A stretch of 64,000 bases of DNA from Thermobaculum terrenum ATCC BAA-798 (GTDB lineage: Bacteria > Chloroflexota > Chloroflexia > Thermobaculales > Thermobaculaceae), in contig NC_013526.1 in assembly GCF_000025005.1 (NCBI RefSeq), positions 1-64,000 of the forward strand. The letters run 5' to 3'. The number at the start of each line of letters is the position of its first letter. Position 1 is the stretch's first letter. Below are positions 56,381 to 64,000 of this stretch, piece by piece. The notes beneath the pieces were generated by a model. The model was not told where the DNA came from. It made no database searches and saw only the letters and a list, made by a program, of their open reading frames with translations. The translations under genes and the position numbers were made by a program.

Positions 56381-56970
56381 ATGGCTGATGACAGACTTCT
56401 CTCACGTCGGGGGTGGGCACTCGTGGTTGCGCTGCTGGTAGGCGCCTACATCGTGTGGATCAGCATCCCCGCTACGAGGCAGGTCGAGGGCAGCTGGGTC
56501 ACCGATTTCAGCGATCGCAGGAAGCTGGTAGGCTATGCCGATGCCGTGTTTGTGGGGCGGGTGATCGAGCGGACGGAGGAGGTAGCGGACCTCAGATGGC
56601 CGAGTACGCGCTTCCGCGTGGAGGTGCTCGAGGTGATCAAGTCCACCCGCAGGCTCGACCCATCCAAGCTGGACTCCGAGCCCTCGAGGCAGATATCGTT
56701 GCCCAGCAGCGTCATCGTCGACCAGTACGGTGGGTACACACGAGACCTGAGTGGCAAGCTGGTGAAGGTGGTCTTTGACGGCCAGGAGCTGCTCGAGCCC
56801 GGCAGGACTTACGTACTGGCGACCTCTATGATGCCGATCGCAGCTGGTACCACGTCCTGCCGATGGGCGCTGTGCCGGCGGACGATGCCGCGGCTCGCGA
56901 CCAGGCAGTGGATAGCTTCAGACGTGCTGCCGCCGAGCAGATACCGTATGAGGCCAGTGCTGCCAACTAG
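56381..56970 (+). pseudogene. Membrane-anchored hypothetical protein, frameshifted near its C-terminus
   Basis: ATG at 56381 with AAGGAGGAG. One N-terminal anchor helix (RRGWALVVALLVGAYIVWIS) then a beta-rich soluble domain (LVGYADAVFVGRVIERTEEV). The frame reads sensibly to GRTYVLATS near 56825, then changes to improbable Arg/Pro/Trp-rich sequence ending at 57007. The next frame continues the protein plausibly (YDADRSWYHVLPMGAVPADD, then AAARDQAVDSFRRAAAEQIP) and stops at 56970. One missing base around 56825 explains both. Gene follows the metalloprotease by 22 bp. Function unknown. Confidence 0.65.
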
Positions 56971-57011
56971 GCTCGTCAGCCTGTGGCCGCAGGACGCGCT
57001 CCGCTAAACCA

Positions 57012-58583
57012 CTAGGGATTGGAAAGGTAGCTGTACCTGCGGGGCTGGTACTGCAGGAAGCTCGTCCACGGGATGTACCTGTAGACCACCCTGTCCATGC
57101 CGGCGTAGGCGGTGGATTCCCACACGAACGCGCCGTTGCCGTCCACCGAGCTGACCAGCCGCACATGCGAGTACGGCTGGTTCATAATGTCGCCCGTCTC
57201 CAGCGACCACGGCCCGGGCAGCGCGTAGGAGATGTTCGGCAGGGAGGCTGTGTAGTACTTCTGGTCCGACCTGCCCCAGGCCCTCGTGACGAACCCCGAG
57301 CAGTCCACGCCGCGCGAGCAGCTCTCCGCGCCCACGTTCGTCTCGGCGATGTCCCCAGCCTGGTACCCTCTGTCCAGGTAGTAGTTGTAGGCGCTGACGG
57401 TATCCCACCCGCCCCAGTCATAGGCCACGCCCGTGTAGGTGCCGGGGGAGAGCAGGTAGCGTGGCGCGTCCCTGCCGCCACAGGTGCCGGCTATGTTCGT
57501 GCTCGTGTAGTACCTGGAGTTGTTGACGTAGTCCCAGGCCCTGCTGGCTATGGCGCTTCGAGACGTGTAGGCGCCAAGGGTCTTGGTGGGGCTGGAGGTG
57601 GTCACGGTGCCCTTGGGGAAGAGAGGTGAGAGGCTGGAGCTGAACGCCAGCTTGATCACCCTGGCGCTGTCCTCCCTGGTTACCAGGCCGTACACGCTGC
57701 CGTCGGGAGCGATCGCCAGCGGATGGGCCACGTTGACGTACTGCTGATTGATCGGGAAGCGCGCCACCCCCAGCAGCCTGCCATCGGCTCGATAGTGGCG
57801 TACGGTGTAGTCGAACCTGAAGAAGCCGCTGGAGTTAGGGGCAAGGTCCACCACGATGACGTAGAAGCTGCCGCCTGGCTGGGTGGAGGCCGGGTTGATC
57901 CCCAGCAGCCGTAGCCCACCCAGGTAGTTGTTTACCCAGACGTTGCGCACCACATCACCTACCTGGATGCTGCCGGCCCGTGGCCTGTTCCTCGTAGCAG
58001 GGGTGATGGTTATGGTCTCGCCGTTCAGAGTAGCTCCCCTCACCCAGGCGCGGGAGAGCGTGCCCTCTGGAGACAGCAGCCTGTACTTGACTATGCCTCG
58101 TGCCTCCAGGTAGAGCTCGCCATCCTGGCCTGCTATAAGCCCGGTGATGGACCTCTCCAGGGAGGCAGGTATCACGTACTTCTGGATGAGCTGGCCGCTA
58201 TAGCTGAGCTTGAGGACACGGATGTCAGGCGCACCTGCATCCAGCGCCACCAGCCCGTAGGGCATGGCCTTGAGATCGGTGATGCCCACGGCACCGTAGG
58301 GCTTGAGGTCGATGGTGCCCAGCACGCTGCCCTCTGCTGAGACGTGCGTGAGCTTGTTCACGTAGGAGTTGGAGATCCAGAAAGTGCCGTCTGGGGCGAC
58401 CGTGAGCGCCGTGGGCCCCCACTGCATCTCCTCCGGCTGATCGGCCGTGGCGTACATCACGGTGTTCCTGCCCTCTTGCAAGGAAAACTCTGTGAGGTTG
58501 GTACGGGTGGACTCCTCCGCAGCCGCGGGGCGGTAGGTGCTCAGCAGAGCGAGCACACACAGACAGCACGCTAGCCTTCTCAT
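57012..58583 (-). CDS. Secreted beta-propeller plus NlpC/P60-like protein
   Basis: Encodes 523 aa with a signal peptide (MRRLACCLCVLALLSTYRPA, cleavage near AAAEE). The N-terminal 300 residues hold NHL/Vgb-type propeller repeats with typical cores such as LTVAPDGTFWISNSYVNKLT and LAIAPDGSVYGLVTRED. After a Ser/Thr-rich linker, the C-terminal 180 residues show GVDCSGFVTRAWGRSDQ (catalytic Cys) and GDIMNQPYSHVRLVSS (catalytic His), the NlpC/P60 papain-like pair. It would cleave cell-wall peptides or other amide bonds at the surface. The pairing of a propeller with NlpC/P60 is uncommon. Confidence 0.85.
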   Translation of the reverse strand: MRRLACCLCVLALLSTYRPAAAEESTRTNLTEFSLQEGRNTVMYATADQPEEMQWGPTALTVAPDGTFWISNSYVNKLTHVSAEGSVLGTIDLKPYGAVGITDLKAMPYGLVALDAGAPDIRVLKLSYSGQLIQKYVIPASLERSITGLIAGQDGELYLEARGIVKYRLLSPEGTLSRAWVRGATLNGETITITPATRNRPRAGSIQVGDVVRNVWVNNYLGGLRLLGINPASTQPGGSFYVIVVDLAPNSSGFFRFDYTVRHYRADGRLLGVARFPINQQYVNVAHPLAIAPDGSVYGLVTREDSARVIKLAFSSSLSPLFPKGTVTTSSPTKTLGAYTSRSAIASRAWDYVNNSRYYTSTNIAGTCGGRDAPRYLLSPGTYTGVAYDWGGWDTVSAYNYYLDRGYQAGDIAETNVGAESCSRGVDCSGFVTRAWGRSDQKYYTASLPNISYALPGPWSLETGDIMNQPYSHVRLVSSVDGNGAFVWESTAYAGMDRVVYRYIPWTSFLQYQPRRYSYLSNP

Positions 58584-58652
58584 AGAACAAATTCCTTTCT
58601 TCGCATAAAGGCTACATATATAAGATATCTATTGCGCCGATTTTAATCCATA

Positions 58653-58664
58653 GCCCATTTGGGC
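58653..58664. promoter_or_regulatory. Short palindrome in the divergent region before the dehydrogenase at 58748
   Basis: GCCCA-TT-TGGGC, flanked by CCATA/CATAG, in the AT-rich gap between the secreted protein gene (leftward) and the dehydrogenase operon (rightward). Possible operator; the regulator is not known. Confidence 0.4.
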
Positions 58665-58747
58665 CATAGCTGCCTAGGAGCCATATCTCCCCACAGGTTT
58701 TCTGGTATCGTAGTACCTGGTAGACAAATTCTTACTGGGGGAGTGAC

Positions 58748-59842
58748 ATGACGAAGCTAGGGATCATTGGTTGTGGCGATGTGGCTTTCCGCTCGTACTT
58801 CCCGGTGTTGGAGCAGCTGGGGGACGCCCAGGTGGTGGCGTGCTTCGACACCGTAGCCGACAGGGCCAGGAGGGCGGCCGCTCGGTTCCCGGGGGCCGAG
58901 GCCTACACTGCGTACGAGGAGTTCCTGGCGCATCCGGGTCTGGATGCGGTGATCAACCTCACGCCCGCCCCTCTGCACGCCCAGGTCACGGAGGCTGCTC
59001 TGAGGGCCGGCAAGCACGTGCTCTCCGAGAAGCCTATAGCCAGCAAGGTGGAGGATGCGCAGGCGCTCATCGAGCTCGCCAGGGAGCAGGGCCTGCTCCT
59101 GCTTGCGGCGCCGGCGGTCATGGCTACCCCGCGCTTCAAGTGGGTCAAGCGCCTGCTGGCTTCCGGCCGGATAGGCAGCCCGACGCTGGCGGTCGCGCAG
59201 ATGGCCACGATGGGGCCCGCCAGCTGGCGAGAGTACACCGGCGACCCCACGGTCTTCTACTCGGCCACGGTGGGGCCGGTGGTGGATATCGGGGTGTACG
59301 CGCTGCACGCGGTCACCGGCCTGCTGGGCCCCGCCAGGCGGGTGCAGGCGATGGGGGGCATAGCCATCCCCGAGAGGAAGGTGCTTACGGGACCCCATGC
59401 CGGGAAGAAGATCCAGGTCGAGGCCAACGACCACGTGCTCATCCACCTGGACTTCGGCCACAGCCGATTCGCGCAGGTGTTGGCGAGCTTCGCCGTGCCC
59501 AACAGCAAGGCGCCGGCGATCGAGCTGCACTGCACCGGGGGCACGCTGAGTCTTGACATAACCAGGTGGTACGAGGGCTACGGCTCGATCGACGTGTACC
59601 TCGAGGACGGCTCCGAGCTGGGCGTGGAGGGCTGGATCAACGGGCTGTATCCTCCTCTCCCCGACGAGGGGCCCACTTTCAGCCTGATCGGGTACGGTCC
59701 GGCACACTTCGTGCGCTGCCTAGCTGGCAAGGAGGAGCCGATCCTCACCGCGGAGCACGCCACGCACGTGCTGGAGATCATGAACAAGATCGGCGACTCC
59801 ATCAGGCAGGGCAGAGCGCTGGATCTTGACACCAGCTTCTGA
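58748..59842 (+). CDS. Gfo/Idh/MocA-family NAD(P)-dependent oxidoreductase
   Basis: Encodes 364 aa; GGGGGAG upstream of the ATG. Begins KLGIIGCGDVAFRSYFPVLE; EKP motif VLSEKPIASKVEDAQALIEL; C-terminal domain includes GKKIQVEANDHVLIHLDFGH, almost parallel to GKQIEVTADDNTLIMLDFGQ in the dehydrogenase at 2764, and both end in LDLxTSF. So these two are close paralogues 56 kb apart. It heads a three-gene operon with a TIM-barrel gene and a GH1 beta-glucosidase, suggesting oxidation of a glucoside or its aglycone-linked glucose. Confidence 0.93.
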   Translation: MTKLGIIGCGDVAFRSYFPVLEQLGDAQVVACFDTVADRARRAAARFPGAEAYTAYEEFLAHPGLDAVINLTPAPLHAQVTEAALRAGKHVLSEKPIASKVEDAQALIELAREQGLLLLAAPAVMATPRFKWVKRLLASGRIGSPTLAVAQMATMGPASWREYTGDPTVFYSATVGPVVDIGVYALHAVTGLLGPARRVQAMGGIAIPERKVLTGPHAGKKIQVEANDHVLIHLDFGHSRFAQVLASFAVPNSKAPAIELHCTGGTLSLDITRWYEGYGSIDVYLEDGSELGVEGWINGLYPPLPDEGPTFSLIGYGPAHFVRCLAGKEEPILTAEHATHVLEIMNKIGDSIRQGRALDLDTSF

Positions 59843-59891
59843 TGGTTGGACAATGCTTTCACCTTGTAACACCACAACGTAGGAGGTACTT

Positions 59892-60662
59892 ATGGGGCCG
59901 GATAACGTGGCATTGGAGCTGTACACGCTGAGGGAGCAGACGCGGGAGGACTTCCCGGGTGCGCTCCGCGCCGTGGCGGAGGCGGGCTACAAGGCCGTGG
60001 AGTTCGCTGGCTACGGCAAGCATACCCCACAGGAACTCAGGTCGCTGCTCGACGACCTGGGGATAAAAGCGATCAGCGCGCACGTACCCTACCAGCGCTT
60101 CGAGCAGGAGTTTGATAAGGTCATTGAGGAGCTGCACACCCTCGGCTGCGAGTACGCCGTGGTGCCCTACACCTCCGAGGAGCTGCGCAACAGCCCGGAG
60201 GCCGTCAAGAGGCTGGCTGAGACTTTCAACCGCTGGGGGGAGCGCTGCGCTACGGAGGGGTTGAGGTTCGGCTACCACAACCACGCGTTCGAGTTCGAAC
60301 CATTGGGCGAGGAGACGATGTACGACCTGCTCGCGGCCCAGACGGACCCGGCGTTCGTCGACCTGCAGATAGACGTCTACTGGGTGATGTACGCTGGGCT
60401 GGACCCGATCGAGCTCATAAGGAGGCATTCCGGGCGGGTGCCCACCCTGCACGCCAAGGAGATGTCCAACAAGCCCGACAGGTCCGACACGACCGTGGGC
60501 GATGGCATCACTCCCTGGCCGCAGCTCATAGCCGCGGCCAACGCCTCCGGCACCCAGTGGCTGATAGTCGAGCAGGAGGACGATCCCGCCAACGCCTACC
60601 GCGACATCAAGCGCAGCCTGGAGAACCTGCGCAACCTCATATCGATGTCCCTGGGATCCTGA
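59892..60662 (+). CDS. Sugar phosphate isomerase/epimerase-like TIM-barrel protein
   Basis: Encodes 256 aa; GTAGGAGGT upstream. The AP2-endonuclease-type barrel begins ELYTLREQTREDFPGALRAV and VEFAGYGKHTPQELRSLL, with FGYHNHAFEFEPLGEETMYD (Glu and His ligands), VDLQIDVYWVMYAGLDPIEL (Asp), VPTLHAKEMSNKPDRSD (His) and WLIVEQEDDPANAYRD (Glu). The FGYHNHxFEF motif is characteristic of the group that includes sugar-keto lyases and inosose dehydratase-like enzymes. It is paired with a Gfo/Idh dehydrogenase and a beta-glucosidase. Confidence 0.9.
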   Translation: MGPDNVALELYTLREQTREDFPGALRAVAEAGYKAVEFAGYGKHTPQELRSLLDDLGIKAISAHVPYQRFEQEFDKVIEELHTLGCEYAVVPYTSEELRNSPEAVKRLAETFNRWGERCATEGLRFGYHNHAFEFEPLGEETMYDLLAAQTDPAFVDLQIDVYWVMYAGLDPIELIRRHSGRVPTLHAKEMSNKPDRSDTTVGDGITPWPQLIAAANASGTQWLIVEQEDDPANAYRDIKRSLENLRNLISMSLGS

Positions 60663-60674
60663 GGAGGTGTAGCT

Positions 60675-62051
60675 ATGTCGCAGCCAAGAACCGACCTCGC
60701 TCCAGGCAGGTTTCCTGCAGACTTCACATGGGGGACGGCCACCGCGGCCTACCAGATAGAGGGCGCGGTGCGCGAGGATGGCCGGGGGGTGTCCATCTGG
60801 GACCGCTTCAGCCACACCCCGGGCAAGACCCACAACGGCGACACCGGCGACGTGGCCTGCGACCACTACCACCGCTGGCAGGGCGATATCGAGCTGATGC
60901 GTCGCCTGCACGTCAACGCCTACAGGTTCTCGATCGCCTGGCCCCGCATCCTGCCCGAGGGGTGGGGCAGGGTCAACCCGCCGGGGCTGGACTTCTACGA
61001 TCGCCTGGTGGATGGCCTGCTGGCCGCAGGCATCACCCCATGGGTGACGCTGTACCACTGGGACCTGCCCCAGGCACTGGAGGATCGAGGTGGCTGGCCC
61101 AACCCCGATACCTCCAAGGCGTTCGCCGAGTACGCCGACGTGGTCACCCGGCGGCTGGGCGACAGGGTCAAGCACTGGATCACCCTCAACGAGCCCTGGG
61201 TGGTGGCCTTCCTGGGCTACTTCACCGGCGAGCACGCCCCCGGCCGGAAGGAGCCCGAGTCCTACCTGCCGGTGGTGCACAACCTGCTGCTGGCCCACGG
61301 CCTCGCCGTGCCGGTCATCAGGGAGAACTCCCGCGACTCCCAGGTGGGGATCACCCTGAACCTGACCCACGCCTATCCGGCCGGCGACAGCGCCGAGGAC
61401 GAGGCCGCGGCCAAGCGGCTGGATGGCTTCATGAACAGGTGGTTCCTCGACCCGCTGTTCACGGGGGGCTACCCCCGCGACATGATCGATGTCTTCGGGT
61501 CCTGGGTGCCCTCCTTCGACGAGTCGGACCTTGGGGTGATAGGGGCGCCCCTGGACTTCCTGGGGGTGAACTACTACAGCCCCTCGTTCGTGCAGCATTC
61601 GGAGGGCAACCCGCCGCTGCATGTCGAGCAGGTGCGGGTGGACGGAGAGTACACCGACATGGGCTGGCTGGTGTATCCCCAGGGGCTGTACGACCTGCTC
61701 ACCCGGCTGCACAGGGACTACTCCCCCGCGGCCATAGTGATCACTGAGAACGGTGCGGCCTATCCGGACGAGCCGCCGGTCGAGGGGCGGGTGCACGATC
61801 CCAAGCGCGTGGAGTACTACGCCTCGCATCTAGACGCCGCCCAGCGCGCCATCCGCGATGGAGTGCCCCTACGTGGGTACTTCGCCTGGTCCCTCATGGA
61901 CAACTTCGAGTGGGCCTTCGGCTACAGCAAGCGTTTCGGGCTGTACTACGTGGACTACGAGACGCTGGAGCGCACCATCAAGGACAGCGGCCTGTGGTAC
62001 AGCCGCGTGGTGGCCGAGGGCCAGCTCGTGCCCACCGAGAGCGTTGCCTGA
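60675..62051 (+). CDS. GH1 beta-glucosidase
   Basis: Encodes 458 aa; GGAGGTG upstream. GH1 N-terminal signature FTWGTATAAYQIEGA (residues 17-31), acid/base E173 in TLNEPWVVAFLGYF, and nucleophile E358 in IVITENGAAYPDE. The C-terminal aglycone-site region WSLMDNFEWAFGYSKRFGLY is complete. No signal peptide, so cytoplasmic; it hydrolyses beta-linked glucosides or cellobiose and probably works with the dehydrogenase and TIM-barrel protein upstream. The gene is followed by a hairpin terminator at 62057. Family length is normal (about 450 aa). Confidence 0.95.
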   Translation: MSQPRTDLAPGRFPADFTWGTATAAYQIEGAVREDGRGVSIWDRFSHTPGKTHNGDTGDVACDHYHRWQGDIELMRRLHVNAYRFSIAWPRILPEGWGRVNPPGLDFYDRLVDGLLAAGITPWVTLYHWDLPQALEDRGGWPNPDTSKAFAEYADVVTRRLGDRVKHWITLNEPWVVAFLGYFTGEHAPGRKEPESYLPVVHNLLLAHGLAVPVIRENSRDSQVGITLNLTHAYPAGDSAEDEAAAKRLDGFMNRWFLDPLFTGGYPRDMIDVFGSWVPSFDESDLGVIGAPLDFLGVNYYSPSFVQHSEGNPPLHVEQVRVDGEYTDMGWLVYPQGLYDLLTRLHRDYSPAAIVITENGAAYPDEPPVEGRVHDPKRVEYYASHLDAAQRAIRDGVPLRGYFAWSLMDNFEWAFGYSKRFGLYYVDYETLERTIKDSGLWYSRVVAEGQLVPTESVA

Positions 62052-62056
62052 TCTTC

Positions 62057-62082
62057 CCCGGGGGGCGGTCATCCCGCCCCCT
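62057..62082 (+). terminator. Terminator after the GH1 gene
   Basis: GGGGGGCGG-TCAT-CCGCCCCC hairpin, followed by TCAATTTTCTT. A GC-rich stem with a T-rich tail 6 bp beyond the stop; a normal intrinsic terminator. Confidence 0.7.
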
Positions 62083-62287
62083 CAATTTTCTTACCGTCCT
62101 CTTACCTCCCTGAGATCTTCCCTTGAAGTTCACCCCCTACACTCATAATCGAACGCTGGCGACGGCGTTGATGCCAACAGAGAAAGGGGGGATGCTCACC
62201 AAGGCACACATTACCTTACAGGACCCTAGAACCCGTACCCATGGCACAGATCAGAAGATCCTTGTGATGAAAGGAGGTGTACAGCGC

Positions 62288-62917
62288 TTGAGAAATATCC
62301 GTAAGCTGGGCTTCATGGCCTCTGTGGGGTTGCTGCTCCTGACGCTGGTCTTCTTCAGCGCGCAGGCAGTGAACGCCCAGAGCAGCTCCAGCACCAACAG
62401 CTACTATCAGCAGTTCGTCAACAAGGTGGCCCAGATCCTGGGCAAGAAGCCCCAGGAGGTGCAGTCTGCCATGACCCAGGCCAGCGAGGACGTGATCGAC
62501 CAGGCTGTCAAGGATGGCAAGATCACCCAGCAGCAGGCCCAGGAGATCAAGTCCCGCATACAGGAGACGGGGATGCCCTTCCCGTTCTTCGGGCGACACA
62601 TGCACGGGCCGTGCTTCCCGGCCGTCGCGGGCACGGTGTCTAAGATCAGCGGCAACACCGTGACCGTGAAGACGGACAGCGGCAGCAAGACCGTACAGGT
62701 CTCCGCGGACACCGTCTTCCGCAAGGATGGGCAGGAGGCCACGAAGAGCGACCTCAAGGTCGGCGAGTTCGTGCGGGTGATAGGCCGGGAGAACTCCCAG
62801 GGCGTCATCGAGGCACGGGCTGTGCTGATAGGGGAAGGCGAATTCGGCTGGCACCACAGGGGTTGGGATCGCGACGAGGTGGAGTCCACCAATGGGGCGA
62901 GCTCCAACTCCCAGTAG
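62288..62917 (+). CDS. Secreted DUF5666-like protein
   Basis: Encodes 209 aa from a TTG at 62288, because AAAGGAGGTGT sits 8 bases upstream, whereas the longer open frame from 62123 has no such site. The signal peptide (MRNIRKLGFMASVGLLLLTL, then VFFSAQAVNAQ) ends near residue 31. A helical part follows (FVNKVAQILGKKPQEVQSAM, then DVIDQAVKDGKITQQQAQEI), then a beta-rich DUF5666-like domain: AGTVSKISGNTVTVKTDSGS and DLKVGEFVRVIGRENSQGVI. The end is His/Asp/Ser-rich. Extracellular; function unknown, with metal or ligand binding possible. Confidence 0.78.
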   Translation: MRNIRKLGFMASVGLLLLTLVFFSAQAVNAQSSSSTNSYYQQFVNKVAQILGKKPQEVQSAMTQASEDVIDQAVKDGKITQQQAQEIKSRIQETGMPFPFFGRHMHGPCFPAVAGTVSKISGNTVTVKTDSGSKTVQVSADTVFRKDGQEATKSDLKVGEFVRVIGRENSQGVIEARAVLIGEGEFGWHHRGWDRDEVESTNGASSNSQ

Positions 62918-62938
62918 GGGCCACAAAAAGGCTATCAT

Positions 62939-62967
62939 ACATCCCGGGGGAAAAATCCCCCGGGATG
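62939..62967 (+). terminator. Strong intrinsic-type terminator
   Basis: CATCCCGGGGGA-AAAAT-CCCCCGGGATG stem with 11-base perfect arms, followed by CTTTGTG. Between the DUF5666-like gene and the membrane protein gene at 62985. Confidence 0.75.
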
Positions 62968-62984
62968 CTTTGTGAGGTTGACGT

Positions 62985-63440
62985 ATGGAGACAACTGTGA
63001 TCACCGAGCTACACGTGCCGAGGGGGATAAAGCTGCTGGCCGGGCTGATGATGAGCGCGGTCGCTGGCCTGCACCTGGCAGAGGCGCCAGCTCTCCTGCA
63101 GAGGGAGCTCTACCTGCCGCTGGTGCTGTTTCTCCTTGGGGCGTTGCTCGCGCTCCTGTCGGTGTTTGGCATCATGCAGGACAGGTGGGGGGCAGGCTGG
63201 GTGATGGGGGTGCTCACCTGCGCCGCTCTGATGTTGGTCTACCTGGTGGATAAGGGGGACTACCTGGGCACCTTCACGGCCTGGGTATCGTCCGATGGCA
63301 AGGCGCGGGGGGCGTTCTGGATCGAGCTGGCGTTCATCCTGCTCTGGTTGCTTGGCCCCAGCAGGGTGCAGAGCTGGTACAACTACGCGCTGATCGTGCC
63401 CTCGCCCCGGCGGGATCAGCTCTCGCTGCGCAATAAGTAG
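62985..63440 (+). CDS. Small integral membrane protein
   Basis: Encodes 151 aa; GAGG 7 bases upstream of the ATG. Four hydrophobic helices (beginning ILAGLMMSAVAGLHL-like, YLPLVLFLLGALLALLSVFG, GWVMGVLTCAALMLVYLV and FWIELAFILLWLLGP) with short loops. No functional motif recognised. It precedes the dioxygenase gene by 14 bp, which suggests co-transcription, so it may help anchor or supply that exported enzyme. Confidence 0.7.
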   Translation: METTVITELHVPRGIKLLAGLMMSAVAGLHLAEAPALLQRELYLPLVLFLLGALLALLSVFGIMQDRWGAGWVMGVLTCAALMLVYLVDKGDYLGTFTAWVSSDGKARGAFWIELAFILLWLLGPSRVQSWYNYALIVPSPRRDQLSLRNK

Positions 63441-63454
63441 GGAGGTGTGAGTCT

Positions 63455-64000
63455 TTGGATCTCGACGACAAGCCCGTCGGCAGGTTGCTCACCAGACGGG
63501 AGGTGCTGGTGAGCTTTGGGGCCCTGGGCCTGGCCTTCCTCACCGCCTGCTCCCTCCCGAGCGGCGCCGAGCGGAGCTCTCCCTCCGCGGCCTGCGTCGT
63601 GCGGCCCGAGCTCACTGAGGGGCCTTACTTCGTGGACGAGGACCTGCGCAGGTCGGACATCCGCACCGACCCCACCGATGGCACGAGGAAGGAGGGGCTG
63701 CGGCTCGACCTGAGCTTCCAGCTGATGCAGCTGGGTGCCGCATGCGAGCCCTTGCCGGACGCTCGCGTGGATGTGTGGCACTGCGATGCGCTGGGCGTGT
63801 ACTCGGACGTCTCTGATCCCAACTTCGACACCACCGGGAAGAAGTTCCTGCGGGGCTACCAGCTGACCGATGAGCGCGGTGTGGCCCGCTTCGTGACCAT
63901 ATACCCTGGCTGGTACAGTGGCAGGGCCGTGCACATCCATTTCAAGGTGCGCTACGGAGGGACAGGCAGTGGGGTCTACGACTTCACCTCCCAGCTCTTC
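63455..64000 (+). CDS. Exported intradiol ring-cleavage dioxygenase, truncated by window end
   Basis: Starts at a TTG at 63455, seven bases after GGAGGTG, and is still open at 64000 (182 codons seen). N-terminus LLTRREVLVSFGALGLAFLT is a Tat-type signal followed by a Cys lipobox-like AFLTAC. Family motifs: GPYFVDEDLRRSDIR, DVWHCDALGVYSDVSD (first iron Tyr), IYPGWYSGRAVHIHFKVRY (second Tyr and the two His). These are the Fe(III) ligands of catechol/protocatechuate 3,4-dioxygenases. It would open aromatic rings outside the cytoplasm, as in other Tat-exported members. The C-terminus lies beyond the window. Confidence 0.9.
   Translation, partial: MDLDDKPVGRLLTRREVLVSFGALGLAFLTACSLPSGAERSSPSAACVVRPELTEGPYFVDEDLRRSDIRTDPTDGTRKEGLRLDLSFQLMQLGAACEPLPDARVDVWHCDALGVYSDVSDPNFDTTGKKFLRGYQLTDERGVARFVTIYPGWYSGRAVHIHFKVRYGGTGSGVYDFTSQLF

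Noticed and set aside
59859-61829. Long minus-strand frame opposite the TIM-barrel and GH1 genes
   Set aside because: Antisense shadow; the GH1 and TIM-barrel frames hold the catalytic motifs and ribosome sites.
1-64000. tRNA, rRNA, riboswitch or insertion-sequence genes
   Set aside because: I found no T-loop/anticodon patterns, no rRNA blocks, no transposase motifs and no terminal repeat pairs; subtle elements could have been missed without a covariance search.

Overview
The window is a high-GC (roughly two-thirds G+C by eye) bacterial chromosome segment. Gene content suggests a thermophilic, plant-polymer-degrading member of the Chloroflexota or a relative. A Thermobaculum-like organism is my best guess, made from recognition of gene content and not from a database match. 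Starts are ATG, GTG or TTG, mostly behind strong AGGAGG-type ribosome sites. I saw no rRNA, tRNA or insertion sequence.

Layout. 0-2.5 kb: end of a phage-type module (two small ORFs and a tail/baseplate-like protein with an Asp-box). 2.8-6.5 kb: two Gfo/Idh/MocA dehydrogenases and a berberine-bridge-type FAD oxidase on the minus strand. 6.9-8.8 kb: a SHOCT-like repeat protein, a DUF2089 protein lacking its zinc cysteines, a small exported protein and a membrane protein. 8.8-12 kb: a frameshifted EVE plus PD-(D/E)xK nuclease gene and an isolated phage terminase large subunit with an N-terminal zinc ribbon. 12.0-14.4 kb: gene-free, G-skewed DNA with hairpins, G-quadruplex motifs and five copies of a nested palindrome.

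14.4-24.7 kb is a complete type I-E CRISPR-Cas locus in canonical order (cas3, cas8e, cse2, cas7e, cas5e, cas6e, cas1, cas2), then a leader and a 20-repeat, 19-spacer array. A sigma70-like promoter with a palindrome over its -10 box precedes cas3.

24.9-32.5 kb is a minus-strand carbohydrate operon: GH29 fucosidase-like enzyme, small membrane protein, Gfo/Idh dehydrogenase, ThuA-like protein, GH140/DUF4038-like hydrolase, second dehydrogenase and two AP2-type TIM-barrel proteins. A MarR regulator is divergent. The dehydrogenase plus TIM-barrel pairing recurs at 58.7-62.0 kb (with a GH1 beta-glucosidase), and further dehydrogenases sit at 36.9, 44.7 and 51.1 kb. Together they suggest oxidative (3-keto-sugar) processing of glycosides beside classical hydrolysis. 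Hydroxypyruvate isomerase-like and tartronate semialdehyde reductase-like genes (42.9-44.6 kb) and a DeoR regulator fit the same sugar-acid theme.

The rest is mixed: glutaminyl cyclase-like M28 enzyme, methyltransferase, RecQ with an unusual C-terminal domain, CGNR zinc-finger protein, APH-type kinase, family 5 solute-binding lipoprotein, enolase-superfamily and DUF6807/PmoA genes, YihY/BrkB, an MFS exporter, an AT-rich patch with a frameshifted metalloprotease, an NlpC/P60 protein, a DUF5666-like secreted protein and a truncated intradiol dioxygenase at the right edge. Three genes carry single-base frameshifts (near 9235, 55825 and 56825). Several very small ORFs with good ribosome sites were added by hand.
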